This document shows positions 33,501-46,300 of a stretch of 64,000 bases of DNA, one piece after another (position 1 is the stretch's first letter; every line of letters starts with the position of its first letter). A program made the translations under genes and the position numbers. Below the pieces are notes generated by a model, which was not told the origin of the DNA, ran no database searches, and saw nothing but the letters and a program-made list of their open reading frames with translations. This DNA comes from Lathyrus oleraceus (taxonomy: Eukaryota; Streptophyta; Magnoliopsida; Fabales; Fabaceae), in the NCBI RefSeq assembly GCF_024323335.1, contig NC_066584.1, positions 431,607,408-431,671,407 of the forward strand, read 5' to 3'.

Positions 33501-36094
33501 TCATCATTTAATTCATATTCAGTTAATTAAAATTAACAACACTAATTTCATCCTTAAGCTGGATAAAGTGTTCAGTATTGATTGCTTTGGTCATAACATC
33601 TATCAACTGCTTCTGAGTGCTACAATGCAAAACTTCAAGCACCCTATTTTGAACCTAGTTTCTCAGATAATGAAATTTTGTGTCAACGTGTTTGCTTCTT
33701 TCATGCAACATTCTTGGTAAAACTTATAGTTGATTTGTTGTCAATCATCAGCTTCACAGGCTTGTTCACCTTGATCTTCAAATTCTACAGCAAGTTCAGA
33801 ATCTACACAGCTCGACAAGCAATCAAAGCACCTGCAATGTACTCAGCTTCACAGGATGACAATGCAACCACTGATTGCTTCTAAGAGCACCAAGAAATAG
33901 AACCTCTTAGATACTTGAAAAGATATTCAAAAGTACTTCTTCTGTCAACTTTGTCTCCACACCAATCAGAGTCTGAATAGCACATCAACTTTGACTCAGT
34001 TTCAATACCAGAAGGGAACAAAATATCATACTTTAGAGTCCCTTAACATACCTCAGTATCATGACATCAGCTTGGTAATGTGACCACTTTGGTTTATTCA
34101 TAAACATACTCATCATTTGATCTGCATAAAAAATATCACGTATGGTATTGAAGAGACATTAATGAGCCTACCAACTATTTAAAAGTTGTAGCATCTACAT
34201 CATCACCCTCAACATCAGAATCTAACTTGTGATTTATTTCAACAGATGTGATTGCAAACTTACAATTCATTAGATCAAATCTCTTAAGAAACTCAAGTTT
34301 ATACAAGATTATACACTTGCCATAGTACATAATCTCCATCCCTAAAAAATATGTCATATTTCCTAGATCAGTCATCTCAAACTCATTCATCAGCACCTTC
34401 TTGAACTTATCTATCTATCCGAACAACTCCCTGTCAGTAATATATCATCAACATAGAGACACACCATAATCATATTTCTTTTAGATGTATGCTCAGCATA
34501 ATCACAATACTCTATCTCACATTTTCTGAATCCTTTATGCTTGAAAAATGAATCAATTTTTAAATTACAGGCTATAGGAGCTTGTTTTCGTCTATACAAG
34601 GCTTTATGCAATTTGTGTACCATCCATTCTTGATTCTTTTTCACAAATCCAGGAGGTTGTGATACATAAACTTCCTCTTGTAAAAGACCATTCAAAAATG
34701 CAGACATCACATCTAAATGCATCGAAGGCCAATTCGTGTTATCACCTATAACAATCATCAATCTAATTGTTTCATGTCTAGCTATATGAGCAAACACCAC
34801 AAAGTAATCTAGTTCAGATTTCTATAGAAATCCTCTAGCTACTAACCTTGCTTTGTGTTTTCCAATTGATCCTCTGACTTTAGTTTCACCTTGTAAACAC
34901 ATCTAACACTGATGTATTTCTTGTTCTTTGGAAGCTCAGTCAACTCCCAAGTCTTGTTTCTTTCTATCACCCCCAAGTTCTTCTTTCATAGCCTTCAACC
35001 ACACTTTCTTCTTGAGAGCTTCTCTAGTACTTACTAGTTCAGAGTCTACTAACATGGCACACTTAACGGCTTCCCCTTCAGAGTCTATATCCATATCTCA
35101 CAACATGTCAAACTCTGCAAATCTCCTTAGTATCTGTCTGATTCTTTATGGCCTATGAACTTGTTCAGAATCTTCTTCAGATGTTGGACTACCTTTAGAG
35201 TCTGGACCACCTTTAGAGGTTGGACCACCTTCTGAGGCATGATTACCACCAAAGTCTAGACCATCATTAGAATTTGGATCATAATTAGATTCACCTTCAG
35301 AGTATTTCTCAACACTACAGTCAGCTTCATACTCTGACTCATCTTCCAACTCTTCTTCAGACTCATAATCTCCTTCAGAGGCAGATTCTTCCTCAGAATA
35401 TGAAATATCTTCAAAAGTTAACTCAGGTTTCAACACTTCATCATAGTTGGATTTAGACTTGCTCTAATCCCATGTTTATGATTGTTTCACAATGACATCT
35501 CTATTGGATTCAACTTTGCTAGTGACAAGAGATTAGATCTTATAAGCATTTTTATTATGGCACCCTACCAACAACATGACTCTGCTTATGTCCTCCAACT
35601 TCCTTCTATTAGCATATAGGACATGTTTATAACAAACATAATCAAACACCTTCAAGTGGCTTACACTTTGCTTATCTCTAGTCCACTTCTCAAAAGGAAA
35701 AATATCTTTTAGCTTCTTGGTTGGACACCTGTTGAGCACATATGTTACAGTGGCAACAACTTCTCCCCACAAGGTGTGAGGAAGCTCATTCTCCTTCAAC
35801 ATGCTCATTGTCATATCAAGCAAATGAATACTTCTTCTTCCAGCAAGACCATTGTATTGAGGAGTGTGTGGAGCATTAACCTCATGCTCAATTCCATTAT
35901 CCTTATAGAACCTTCTGAACTCTATAGAGTTGTACTTGTCTCCACCATTAGTTCTAAGAATTTTTAGCTTTTAACCACTCTATTTTCAACCTTCACCTTG
36001 AACTTCTGAAACTCGGCAAACACCTCATGCTTAAACTTAATGAGTGCTACATATGTCATTCTTATGAACTCATCCACAAATGACATAAAGTACT
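33501..36094 (-). pseudogene. broken copia integrase C-terminus, linker, RT and RNase H (element B)
   Basis: RNase H remnants lie at 33900-33520. RT is at 34800-34411 (DVMSAFLNGLLQEEVYVSQP, LYRRKQAPIACN, CLYVDDILLTG near 34450) and 34396-34175 (MTYFLGMEIMYYGK). An acidic Ser/Glu/Gly linker is open at 35436-35146. Integrase C-terminal sequence is at 35823-35533 (NRCPTKKLKDIFPFEKW). The catalytic D and E blocks are still readable near 35940-35850. Frames are separated by stops. Confidence 0.8.
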
Positions 36095-37479
36095 TGTTGA
36101 AGGAGAATTGCGACCCAAAGCGCAGCGGAAATTAAAATTTCTCCTTTAGAGATCCTTACGAATGGTCATGATCAGTGATAGAATATTTACCTCTTGTGAC
36201 GGTTGAAACCTTTGGTGCAGATCTCTTGTGACGATCAAAACCTTTGATGCAAATCCACGAAGCGATCACGAACGTTGAACGATGACAACGTCTCTACTCA
36301 GTCCACACGAACGGGTTCCTTCAATCTCAGTGCTAGCTGGTACGAATGAAGGCTTTGAGTGAGAGAAAGAGAAAGTGAGAAAACGAAAAAAAATGAAACC
36401 GCCATTTTTTTTGCTTCTGCACAAGGGTTCTATTTATAGAACCACTTGTGTGGGCTTCAAGCTAAAAGCCCACTTAAGTGTATTTTGGCCCATATCTTAT
36501 AATATGCCCAAAATCACTTAAGCTCATGGTACCTTACCATATTTCGTATTCTACTCAAGTACACCGTACCTTTACGATGTTCTATAACTCACTTAAGGGC
36601 ACCGTACCTTACGGTATTCCTTAGTTACTCTATCTCTCATCAATCCGTCCTTTGTGTGTGACCCTGTAGGTTTTCATGACGTTGGCAATTATACTAAATC
36701 ACACATTTAATATAATAAACAGTGAGCAGTATCTAGCAACACATCACTGCTACCCAAGACACGAAAATGTCATGTGATCTGACAAAACCATCTGTGATAA
36801 TAATTATGTGTATAATTACCCTTTTGCCCTTATGTCTATATTGAACACAAGGTATAGACCGTGTCATCCTTGTCCAGTTCAATATTGGGCCCATAGACAT
36901 TTATCCTGTTACGCAGGATGGGCAAATTCCATCTAGGACACTCATGTCCCTCAGCATGCTTTGTGGAGTACCCATCAACTGTCTTTATGGTTATCCAGTT
37001 ACGGACAACGTTGGATCAGCAATAAAGCACTCGACTCCACATCTAGGATCCACAGTGGTTTCAGGTCGAAGAGTGGTATACACCATTATCACCATGAGAA
37101 TAACTTATGACACTTTGCATAACTTTCTATATAGTATTCTCATAGCGGGTCAATCCGGTATAAATATTACTCTTAATATTCATACCTATGTTTAAGACTT
37201 GATAACTCTTTATCCATGATCCATGAGATGTGATCATCAGTCTACAAACATAATAGTCTTAATGCTTTAATGTTATCCCACTTCACACTAAAGCTCGACT
37301 ACGGATACTTTAGGAATAGTGTCCTTATGTTTAATGTGTTCTCATGATTAAGTCACACTTAATACATTAAACGGACTATCTATTCCAAGGACTTTATTAA
37401 TCAACCATAATAAAGAGAATGCCTTTTATTATTCGATACAAGTACCAAAATGTATTGGCCTCTAGGGCTTACACCAACA
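36095..37479 (-). repeat. solo LTR of another copia family (SIRE/Maximus-like), 1385 bp
   Basis: It interrupts the integrase of copia B between AAGTACT and TTTGTTTCC, sequences that are contiguous in element A (25570-25590). The ends are TGTTG...CAACA. On the minus strand it starts TGTTGGTGTAAGCCCTAGAG and continues GGCCAATACATTTTGGTACT, a start I associate with SIRE-type copia LTRs. No internal coding domain is present, so it is a solo LTR. Flanks (CTTGT/TTTGT) suggest a degraded target duplication. Confidence 0.75.
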
Positions 37480-39190
37480 TTTGTTTCCTCTAATTGAAGG
37501 TACTTCAAATGGTCCACATACATCATAATGTAATACTCATGTTTTTCTCTTGGACCTACTTCTGATGCAAATGGAAATCTAGGTTGCTTACCGTTCATGC
37601 ATATCTCACATGACTTCTTAGGCTTCAGAATTTTGTACCAACTTCTTAGAACTCAGATGCCCTAAGCTTCTGAAGTTCATATGCCCTAATCTCTTATGCC
37701 ATGACTCATTATCACCTTTTGTACTAAGGAATTTAGTTTCAGCTGTTCCCACATTCACCTTGAATATTTTGTTGCTTCCCTATCCATACTGCATAATCAA
37801 CTTCTGATCAGGATCATACAACTTCAAGATATTGTCCTTCATAGTAACTAAGAAACCTTTTTCAATTAGCTGACATGCACTCATAAGATTACTTTGCATG
37901 CCAGGAACATACCAAACATCTTTGATCAGAACAATTTTTCCATTTTTCACTCTGACCTTGACATTTCCCATTCCTTCACCATTTAGATGCTTATCATCAA
38001 CACATCTGATCTTTGTCCTTTCTCTATAGTCAAATTCAATCATCCATTGTTTGTTTCTAGTTAGGTTATTTGAGCAGCCACTGTCCATATACCACCAGTC
38101 TACCAAATATCCACCATCAGGTTCAGAAGCCGCCAATAATAGAGATTCATCATCGGATTCTCATATGGCTCTATTTGCTTCTTCTAATTTCCTTTCCTTG
38201 TTTGACCAACAATCAATAACAAAGTGACCAAACTTCTTACAACAGTAACATTGAACCTTCTTCTTGTCAAACTTCTCCTTTCCCTTATGACATTTCTTCT
38301 CATAAGATTTAGAGGTTTCTGACTTCTAATAACCACATGTCTCTTCTTCACCTCTGACTAAGACTTCTTCTTACCAGAAGACGCATTTGGAGCCCGCTTT
38401 ACCTTTCTTTCAGAGATTCTCTCAATCAGACGCAACTCTTGTGCCTCTAGACTGCTTTGTAGCTCTTCAATTCTCATGGTTCTCAGATCCTTAGAATGTT
38501 CAATTGCTACAACAATGCAATCAAACTGAGGATTAAGAGATCTCATTACCTTCTCAATGATTACCTATTCATAAAGAGTCTTTCCACAAGATTTTATCTC
38601 ATTTGTGATTAGAATCACACTGGAGATGTAATTTGGTACCTTCTCATTGTTCTTCATGTAGATGTTGAAGCTTCACCTTCTTCACTGATGCATCACCGTC
38701 ATAGCATCATACCAGTGTGTCCCATGCAATCTTCTTCATTGTCGAATCAGCGATCTTCTAAAACATATTCACATCCACACACTAATGGATGTAGAACATA
38801 TATTTCTTCCTTAACTCTCTACACATGTTCCTTTGTGCCTCAGTTGCATCCGCTGCATAACCGCCATTGAAGAGATCCAAAACATCTTGAGCGCCAAACA
38901 ATACATGAACCTGAATCATCCAACGATTCCAGTTATTTCTATAAAGTACTGGAAGCTTAGTAATCAAGCTGTTGTTTCCACCGTTCATCTTTGTTCTTGT
39001 GCAAGAAACCACTCAGATCTCAACAAAACATGTGTGTTTCCCAATCCCGCAGAATCAATAAATGTGATTCTGTTATGATTCTAGTCGTAAATTCAACGTG
39101 AATTCAAGAATGAAATCAATCACACATGCCTCACATTCACTCATGGTTCCCTTGGTGTTTCTCGTGGATCTGAACCACATTCCGATGCCA
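37480..39190 (-). pseudogene. broken copia gag, protease and integrase N-terminus (element B)
   Basis: Open pieces are gag (39012-38782 WNRWMIQVHVLFGAQDVLDL; 38546-38358) and protease with integrase linker (38136-37780 WWYMDSGCSNNLTRNKQW, GMQSNLMSACQLIEKGF). A Cys/His knuckle (CYCCKKFGHFVIDC) is readable near 38220-38260. Stops separate the pieces. Confidence 0.8.
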
Positions 39191-39192
39191 AT

Positions 39193-39424
39193 TGTTGGCG
39201 CACAAGAGGAAGAAGATGAAAATGATGAAGATGGATAAGAGAAAGAGAAAAAAGAAAAGAGAAAGAAAGTTTCTAACAAACTCTAACAGAAAATTGGAAT
39301 TCTATTATAATGAATATCTATTACAAACTAAACCAAGATTTAGTTTATATACACAAGCTAAAATGAAATTCCAATGCAAGCTAAATTATATCTAAATAAA
39401 ACTGAAATGAATTATAATATAACA
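39193..39424 (-). repeat. 5' LTR of copia B
   Basis: 232 bp, plus-strand ends TGTTGGCGCA...ATAACA. Partner of 33199-33500. Confidence 0.8.
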
Positions 39425-40365
39425 ATATTCAATTCAAATATGTTTCATATAGTTATGAATTGGACGAATACATAGATGTTTCTAGATACACGATTAATAG
39501 TGTTTTATTTTAGAATTAAAGCTAATATGTAAATTAATGAACTCTTGATATGGTATTGTAAGTGTTTCGGGAAGCTGAACATGAGGGTGGACCTGCAGGT
39601 TAGTGTCCCAATGCCCAAATTAGTTATTCGGTCCAACGGGAAGTCTTCCAAAATTTGTGTCGGCCTTACAATGACGAGTTGAGTGTGAACAAGAATTGAT
39701 GGGGAACAAACACATTAAATGTCTTTCTCATCCCTGAGACGTTTCACGTGAATTTTAAACATGTGGACCTAGGCTACCAAAGTAGGACATGACTCTTCCC
39801 CCAAGAGTGCTTAAGTGTACTTGACTATCGTGGTATTCTCGAGGTGCGATGAGACCGTTGATTTCCATCTTTCCATTTTCTTTTTATTTTGATAGTTGCT
39901 TGCATGGTTCACTCTTTTCTATATAAGGGTCGTTTGACTTTTTATAGACTTTCGCTCTCATTATTAATTGAAGCATATCTGATCTTTGAGAAACCAACAT
40001 TTCTTCTTTAAACTTCTAGCAATCCCTTATTATGATGCCCCTTTTCCCTATCAGATCGGTGTGCCATTAGAGTTGTGTTCAACCTTTTGCTTTCCTCGCT
40101 TGCCTTTGCCTCTTTGACTCACATTCGTTCCAGGTACCATTTTTAACCTTTGACTCCTATTTCATAGTTTTTCCATTTCTTTATCTTTGCAATGGCTTAT
40201 ATGAATGACCAACTTATTAATTCAGGAAGTATTTCTTTCAACGGTCATCTTTTGTCATTTATGGGGGTAGAAACCCCAAATGATTTGAATACTACATCTC
40301 AGACGCATATTCACCCCGATTCGAGTTTGTGGTTATTTATGATAGCTCTGAATTTAACGGTGCTT
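39425..40365 (+). other. non-coding or unknown segment with promoter-like sequence, 5' of a copia fragment
   Basis: It contains CTATATAAGGG (39920-39930), a good TATA box. A short reading (40192-40365, MAYMNDQLINSGSISF...) follows and runs directly into copia integrase sequence at about 40366. The origin of the segment is not recognised. It may be the 5' end of another element joined to the copia fragment. Confidence 0.4.
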
Positions 40366-41451
40366 GGTGAAGGTGAATACACCTCTAGAGAATTTGCAAG
40401 GTTTTGCAATTAGGAATGTATAGAGCATGAGTTTATTGCACCCTATACACCTCAACATAATGGTATAACAGAGAGATAAAAGTATACTAAACATGGCCAG
40501 TAGCATTTTGAAAACTAAATAAATTCCAAAGAGATTTTTGGATGAAGCAGCTTTGACAATAATATACATTCTAAATGGATGTCCAACCAAGAAGATAGTC
40601 GAGAAGACACCTTATAAGGCTTGGACAAAACTGAAGTCAAGTGATGATAAACTAGTGATTAGTATGGATGTTCTGGTGGACGAAAGCAATATATGGTATT
40701 AGCATTGAGGGTTAGTTTGACAAGAGCAAGATACATTCACAATTGTGATTGAAGAAGACCAACAAATTGAATCCACAGCCACTCTAAATGAAGAACCACT
40801 TGAGCAAAATATTAGAAGATCGACCAGAGTGAGAATTGAGTCGATAAGGCTAGTTAGATATGAGATATTTCCAAATCAAGCAATTGATACAGATGGTGAT
40901 TTCATAGAAAAAGGTGTCGGGTTATTGAGTATACTCATGGAGAAGCCACAATAATCTCATCTCACTGCAGTCAAGAGAGTGTCCAGATACATAAGAGGTA
41001 CATTTGATCATGGTGTACTGATAGTAAGGCAAAAGAATACCAGGACAGATGCAGAAGTACATGGTTACACCGACTCAGACTTCAGTGGAGATCAAGATGA
41101 GAAGAAGAGTATTGCACGCTACATATTCATGATTGAAGGTACCCCAATCTCTTGGAGCTCAAGAAAATAAAGCATTGTGGCTTTTTCATCTTGTGAAGCT
41201 GAGTACGTTGTTGTATCTTATGCAGCGTGTCAGGCAGTATGGATATAAATGCTGCTCGAAGAGCTCAAGATCATGGAACCTAATAAAATGAAGTATTTTA
41301 TCGATAATAAGTCAACTATCGACTTGGAAAATCATTTTGTTTGTCATGGTCGAAATAAACACATAGATAGGAGGTATCATTTCCTTAAGGATCAAGTAAA
41401 CAAAGAAAAACTTAAACTTTAACATTGCAAATCAGAATGACAACTATCTGT
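40366..41451 (+). pseudogene. copia integrase-RNase H fragment with RT deleted, interrupted by the Athila element
   Basis: Integrase pieces GEGEYTSREFARFC and APYTPQHNGITER (40370-40475) are followed by LNGCPTKKIVEKTPYKAW (40570-40625). A linker follows with EEPLEQNIRRSTR (40790). The reading then jumps from DGDFIE to LMEKPQ and RVSRYIRGTFDHGVL (40935-41010), so essentially all of RT, including the YVDD box, is missing. RNase H follows (GYTDSDFSGDQDEKKS, ISWSSRK, FSSCEAEY, NKHIDRRYHFLKDQV). Reading resumes after the Athila element at 55057 (FTKLLKKVRFNELKRSIEM) and ends at about 60813. In-frame stops show that it is dead. Confidence 0.82.
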
Positions 41452-41456
41452 TATAT
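41452..41456. other. target site duplication of the Athila element (left)
   Basis: TATAT directly left of the LTR, repeated at 55052-55056 directly right of the other LTR. Confidence 0.9.
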
Positions 41457-43216
41457 TGATAACACGAAATTATATCACATTTTAAGACTTAATTCAATTA
41501 GATTATATTATCATTTACTTTAGTTTATCTCATTTTATCAGATATTATGCAGTATTTCCTTACTATTTATGTCAGGTATCCATTTTGAAGCAAAAGTGAA
41601 AAAGGGAAGAAAAGGAGGTGTAGAAAGGAGTAAAAAGGAAACAAATATCAAAGACCAAGCCCAACCCAAAGAAAGCGCACGTTGTGCCCGTGACGGGCGT
41701 CACAAGGGTTGTGACGAGCGTCACACTAGAAGCACCACTGTGACGAGCGTCACACATGGTGTGACGAGCGTCACACCATTCCACTAGCTTTTTGGCGCAA
41801 GTCACGCCCTCAGAAAGACTTGAAGAGGAACGTTGAGAAGTTGGTCTCCTATATCCACGCCGCGCATGTAGCCACGTTGAAGAATGGGAGAAACGGAATG
41901 CAGTTACCAACACTATTATAAATAGCCATCTCACAAACCTAAAACAGACCAGTTTTTTCACGCTCACATTGCCGAAGCTCTGCCAAATTTTCTTTTCACG
42001 CCTTTTGCTTATTTTTCTTTTCCAGCATTGTTTATTTTATTTATTTCTTTTGCAAGCTTTACATTCTTTTTCCCTTGCAAATTTACCTTTCCAGTTTTAG
42101 CTTTTAGATATTTTTCGCATAATAGTTTCTACACCGGAAACTATTGTGCAACTTTATACTGGATTTAACCTTACGTTATATTCCAGTTTTATTTCCTTGA
42201 TTTAATTTACTGTTTAATTGAAGAATCCAAGAACAAATCCTACCGGCTTGTGGTGGAGTGTTCAAGACCATTGTATTACGCATTCAGGTTCTTTAATTGT
42301 TATTTAATTTCTAATGTTTTATTTTATTATTTATCTATATTATCTGCCTGGAATGAGTCTGTTTATGCATGATATAAATTCTTATTTATTTAGCATGTCT
42401 GGCTAATTTGCCTAGGTATCGGTATGTAAAGTAAGCAGAATAAGGGATCAAGACTGAGTCGGTCTACCTAAACTTAAAATCAAAATCAATCTTTTTACGG
42501 TCTCAACTTACAGGTTTAATAACAAGATTTTTTACAAAAGTAAAAGACATAAAGAAGTTAAAATCAATAGAGCGAGAGTTTGAGATTTTAACTGGACAGT
42601 GTAAGTTAGGCATTAATTCTAGATCAGGGCGAGAGCAAGTTTTAGAGTTAATTAAATTCTGACCTTTTCCAAAAAGTATTTTTAAAGATTGAATGTGAGG
42701 ACGAGAGTTAAGCATTTGGATTTAATTATATAACCTAAGTCAACAGAGCGAGAGTTTGAGATAAGGGTGTTTAAAACGGTCAGTATTTTCTTAAAAAGAG
42801 TTTCTGCAACTTTATTGCTTTCAAAATATGGTTTTTGACTTAATTATAAGTGACAGCAACATTAATATAAAATCATGGTTTATTCAACAGAGCGAGAGTT
42901 TGAGATAGAACCTTTAACCAATAAAGTTAACCGAAACGATTCATTTTAAAACCAAGAAACCGACAAAGACTTGATTCCCTAGTTTTGACGAACTACATAC
43001 CGATATCTGTCTTATTAATATTTAATCTAGATATTAGTTTAGCTCTTAGTTTTTCCCAAACAATCAAACATTTTCACCTTAGATTTACGTAGTAACCTTA
43101 GATAACGGTATATCGATTCATAAGTCCCTGTGGGATCGATATCTTTTAAAACTACGCGATAGAACTGTGCACTTGCAGTTTGTATCCCATTCTCGACTCA
43201 CCCAGTCGAGCGATCA
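41457..43216 (+). repeat. 5' LTR of the Athila element
   Basis: It begins TGATAACACG and ends CGAGCGATCA. It holds four GTGACGRGCGTCAC palindromes (41690, 41711, 41740, 41761), a TATAAATA box (41917-41924) and a downstream set of GAGCGAGAGTTTGAGAT repeats (42570, 42746, 42890), with two weaker copies between them. Confidence 0.95.
41690..41924 (+). promoter_or_regulatory. LTR promoter: palindrome cluster plus TATA box
   Basis: Four copies of a 14-bp inverted repeat (GTGACG, 2-nt spacer, CGTCAC) are followed 143 bp after the last copy by TATAAATA. TGACG is the core of as-1-type sites bound by plant TGA bZIP factors (established). That they act here is inferred. The same arrangement recurs in the 3' LTR (53526-53760) and, modified, inside the element at 50629-50856. 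Confidence 0.65.
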
Positions 43217-43222
43217 AGTTTT

Positions 43223-43240
43223 TGGCGCCGTTGCCGGGGA
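43223..43240 (+). other. primer-binding site, tRNA-Asp
   Basis: TGGCGCCGTTGCCGGGGA is the exact complement of the 3' end of plant tRNA-Asp, the primer typical of Athila elements. It lies six bases after the LTR end. Confidence 0.92.
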
Positions 43241-43333
43241 AAGATTTTTATTCAATCGATATCGTAACTCTTCCGTTACGCTGTAGAGACTAAGGTTTCT
43301 TTTTCTTCTATTTTCTTTCTTTCGTTGATTTGT

Positions 43334-46300
43334 ATGCCACGCACTCGCTCTCAAGGCGAACCGCTCTATTTACGAATCAACGATATCGAACTATATCTCC
43401 GAGTCTTACGACGAATTCGGGAATATCGTGCTGAAAACAATCTCCCTCCTATAAACCTTCCTGATCTCAAAGATTTTCCTTCGTTAACCGAGATGGCAGA
43501 ACCAGCTCGTGCTCTTAGAGATTACGCCGCGCCATCGCAAGATGAACCGCATTCAAGTATTGCTCCACCCGCAATCGAAGCAAACAACTTTGAACTTAAA
43601 CCTTCACTGTTGCAGGCTGTGCAACAGAACCAATTCTCTGGAAATCTTACCGAAGATCCAAACCTTCATTTATCCGTATTTGTCCAATACGCTGATACTG
43701 TTAAAGCTAATGGTGTCACTTCAGAGGCAATTCGACTTCGTCTTTTTCCTTTCTCATTAAGAGATAGCGCTAGAAGATGGCTTCAATCTCTTCCTTCCAA
43801 CTCAGTCACCACATGGAACGAGTTGAAGAAAGTTTTTCTTGCCCGATATTTTCCGCCAAGCAAAACAGCTATGTTAAGAGCCCAGATAAACGGATTTAAA
43901 CAGAAAGACAACGAGTCTCTTTTCGAAGCATGGGAAAGATACAAAGACATGATGAGACTTTGCCCACACCATGGTTTGGAAGACTGGTTAGTAATTCACA
44001 CATTTTATAATGGTCTCTTATACAATACAAGGTTAACAATAGACGCCGCTGCAGGTGGTGCACTAATGAACAAACCTTACGCTGATGCTTACCAGCTTAT
44101 CGAAAGCATGGCCCAGAACCACTATCAGTGGGGAACCGAACGAACGAATGTGGAAAAACCTCAACCGAAAACTGGCATGTACGAGATAAGTAACCTTGAT
44201 CACGTCAATGCAAAAGTGGATGCTTTGGTCCAGAAAATTGAAAGTTTAAACGTATCACCTCCAGCAGCCGTGGTTGCTATAACTCAGAATTGCGAGGTCT
44301 GTGGAATCCAAGGCCACACTCCTGCGGAATGTCAACTCTTGACTGGAATCCAAGCAGAGCAAGTAAACTATGCTCAAGGAAGCCCCTATTCGAATACCTA
44401 TAACCCAAATTGGAAGAACCATCCAAACTTCTCATATAAGAGTAATAATGCTTTATACGCACCTGGACAGTCTCCAAATCAAGCCCCATCTATACCTCCG
44501 GGATATCAGAAACAGAATCCTAACAATAATACCCCTAGAAAATCCAACTTGGAAATCATGATGGAAAACTTTATAGCTTCCCAACAACAAACCAATAAAG
44601 ATTTCTTAAACCAGAACATACACACTGGCGAACAACTTAAACAACTAGCAAGCAAAGTAGATGCCCTGGCTACCCATAACAAAATGCTGGAAACGCAAAT
44701 ATCTCAAGTAGCTCAACAACAAGCACCTACTGCTGCACCAACTGGTACATTCCCTGGACAGCCCCAACCCAATCCGAGAAGCCAAGCTCATGCAATTATA
44801 TTAAGAAGTGAAACGGAAGTGGAAGGACCGTCTGACCCAAGGATAGAAAACCAAAACCCTAAGAAATCTACTGAGGAAAGTGAACCTAAGGAAAAGGAAG
44901 AGAGTAATAAGGAAACCCTAGAAAAGAAGGAACCTTATGTACCTCCACCACCTTACAAACCACCTATACCTTACCCTCAAAGGCTTGTTAAAACCAAAGA
45001 TGTAGGCCAATTTAGAAAATTTGTTGACCTCCTTAAACAATTAAACGTTACAATTCCGTTTACCGAAGCTATTACGCAGATGCCCTCATATGCTAAATTC
45101 TTAAAAGAAATTCTTTCTAATAAAAGGAAACTTGAGGATAGCGAAACCGTTACACTCCCTGCCGAATGTAGCGCTATAATCCAAAACATGCCCCCTAAAC
45201 TCAAGGATCCGGGTAGTTTCTCTATACCCTGTCACATAGGAAAATTTGTCATCAACAAAGCCTTATGCGATTTAGGAGCCGGAATTAGCGTTATGCCTTT
45301 ATCCATATGTAAGAAACTGGAAATGGGAGAATTAAGACCGACCAAAATGTCTGTGCAATTAGCAGATCGTTCCATCAAATATCCTGTAGGAATCCTTGAA
45401 AACGTTCCCGTACGCATAGGTCAGTTTTACGTTCCCACTGACTTCACAATTATGGACATTAGAGAAGATGATACGACACCTATTATACTAGGAAGACCAT
45501 TCTTAGCAACTGCCGGTGCAATCATAGACGTAAAACGAGGACGACTCACCTTCGAAGTAGGCGAAGAGAAAATTGAATTCATTCTTTCCCAATTCTTGAA
45601 AGCACCTGCAATAGAAGATACATGTTACTTCATGGATATCATCGATGAATGCATAAAAGAAGCAGAGTCAGGAGAAGACAAATCATCAGACTATCTTTTA
45701 GAGGACAAATCTAAACAATGCCTAACAATAACACCGGATCCTACGCAGTGTCTTAACAAACCAACCCCTGATTTGAAAACACTTCCCAAGAATCTGAGAT
45801 ATGAATTCCTAAACTTAGAACTTGAACGACCTGTGATAGTTAATGCAGATCTAGGAAGACTCGAAACAGAAAAACTCCTACATATCTTAAGAAAATATCC
45901 AACCGCACTAGGATACCACATCACCGATCTTAAAGGAATAAGCCCTTCTATTTGTATGCACCGCATCATGTTAGAAGAAGACTGTAAAACCTCTAGGGAA
46001 CACCAGAGAAGACTAAATCCGATCCTAAGTGAGGTAGTAAAGAAAGAAATAACCAAGTTATTGGAAGCAGGTATTATATATCCTATATCTGATAGCAAAT
46101 GGGTTAGTCCTGTACACGTTGTACCAAAGAAAGGAGGCATAACCGTTATTGAAAACGAAAAAGGAGAAACTATAACTAAACGAATCGAATCGGGATGGAG
46201 AATGTGCATTGATTATAGGAAACTAAACAAAGCAACCCGAAAAGATCATTTCCCTTTACCATTCATTGACCAGATGTTAGAACGATTAGCTAAACATTCA

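Noticed and set aside
41572..41967. Antisense ORF of 131 codons in the Athila LTR, repeated at 53408-53803, and the sense ORF 41569-41787
   Set aside because: Both occur because the palindrome cluster and U3 happen to lack stops; no domain, and it lies across the promoter region. Identity between the LTRs is not evidence of coding.
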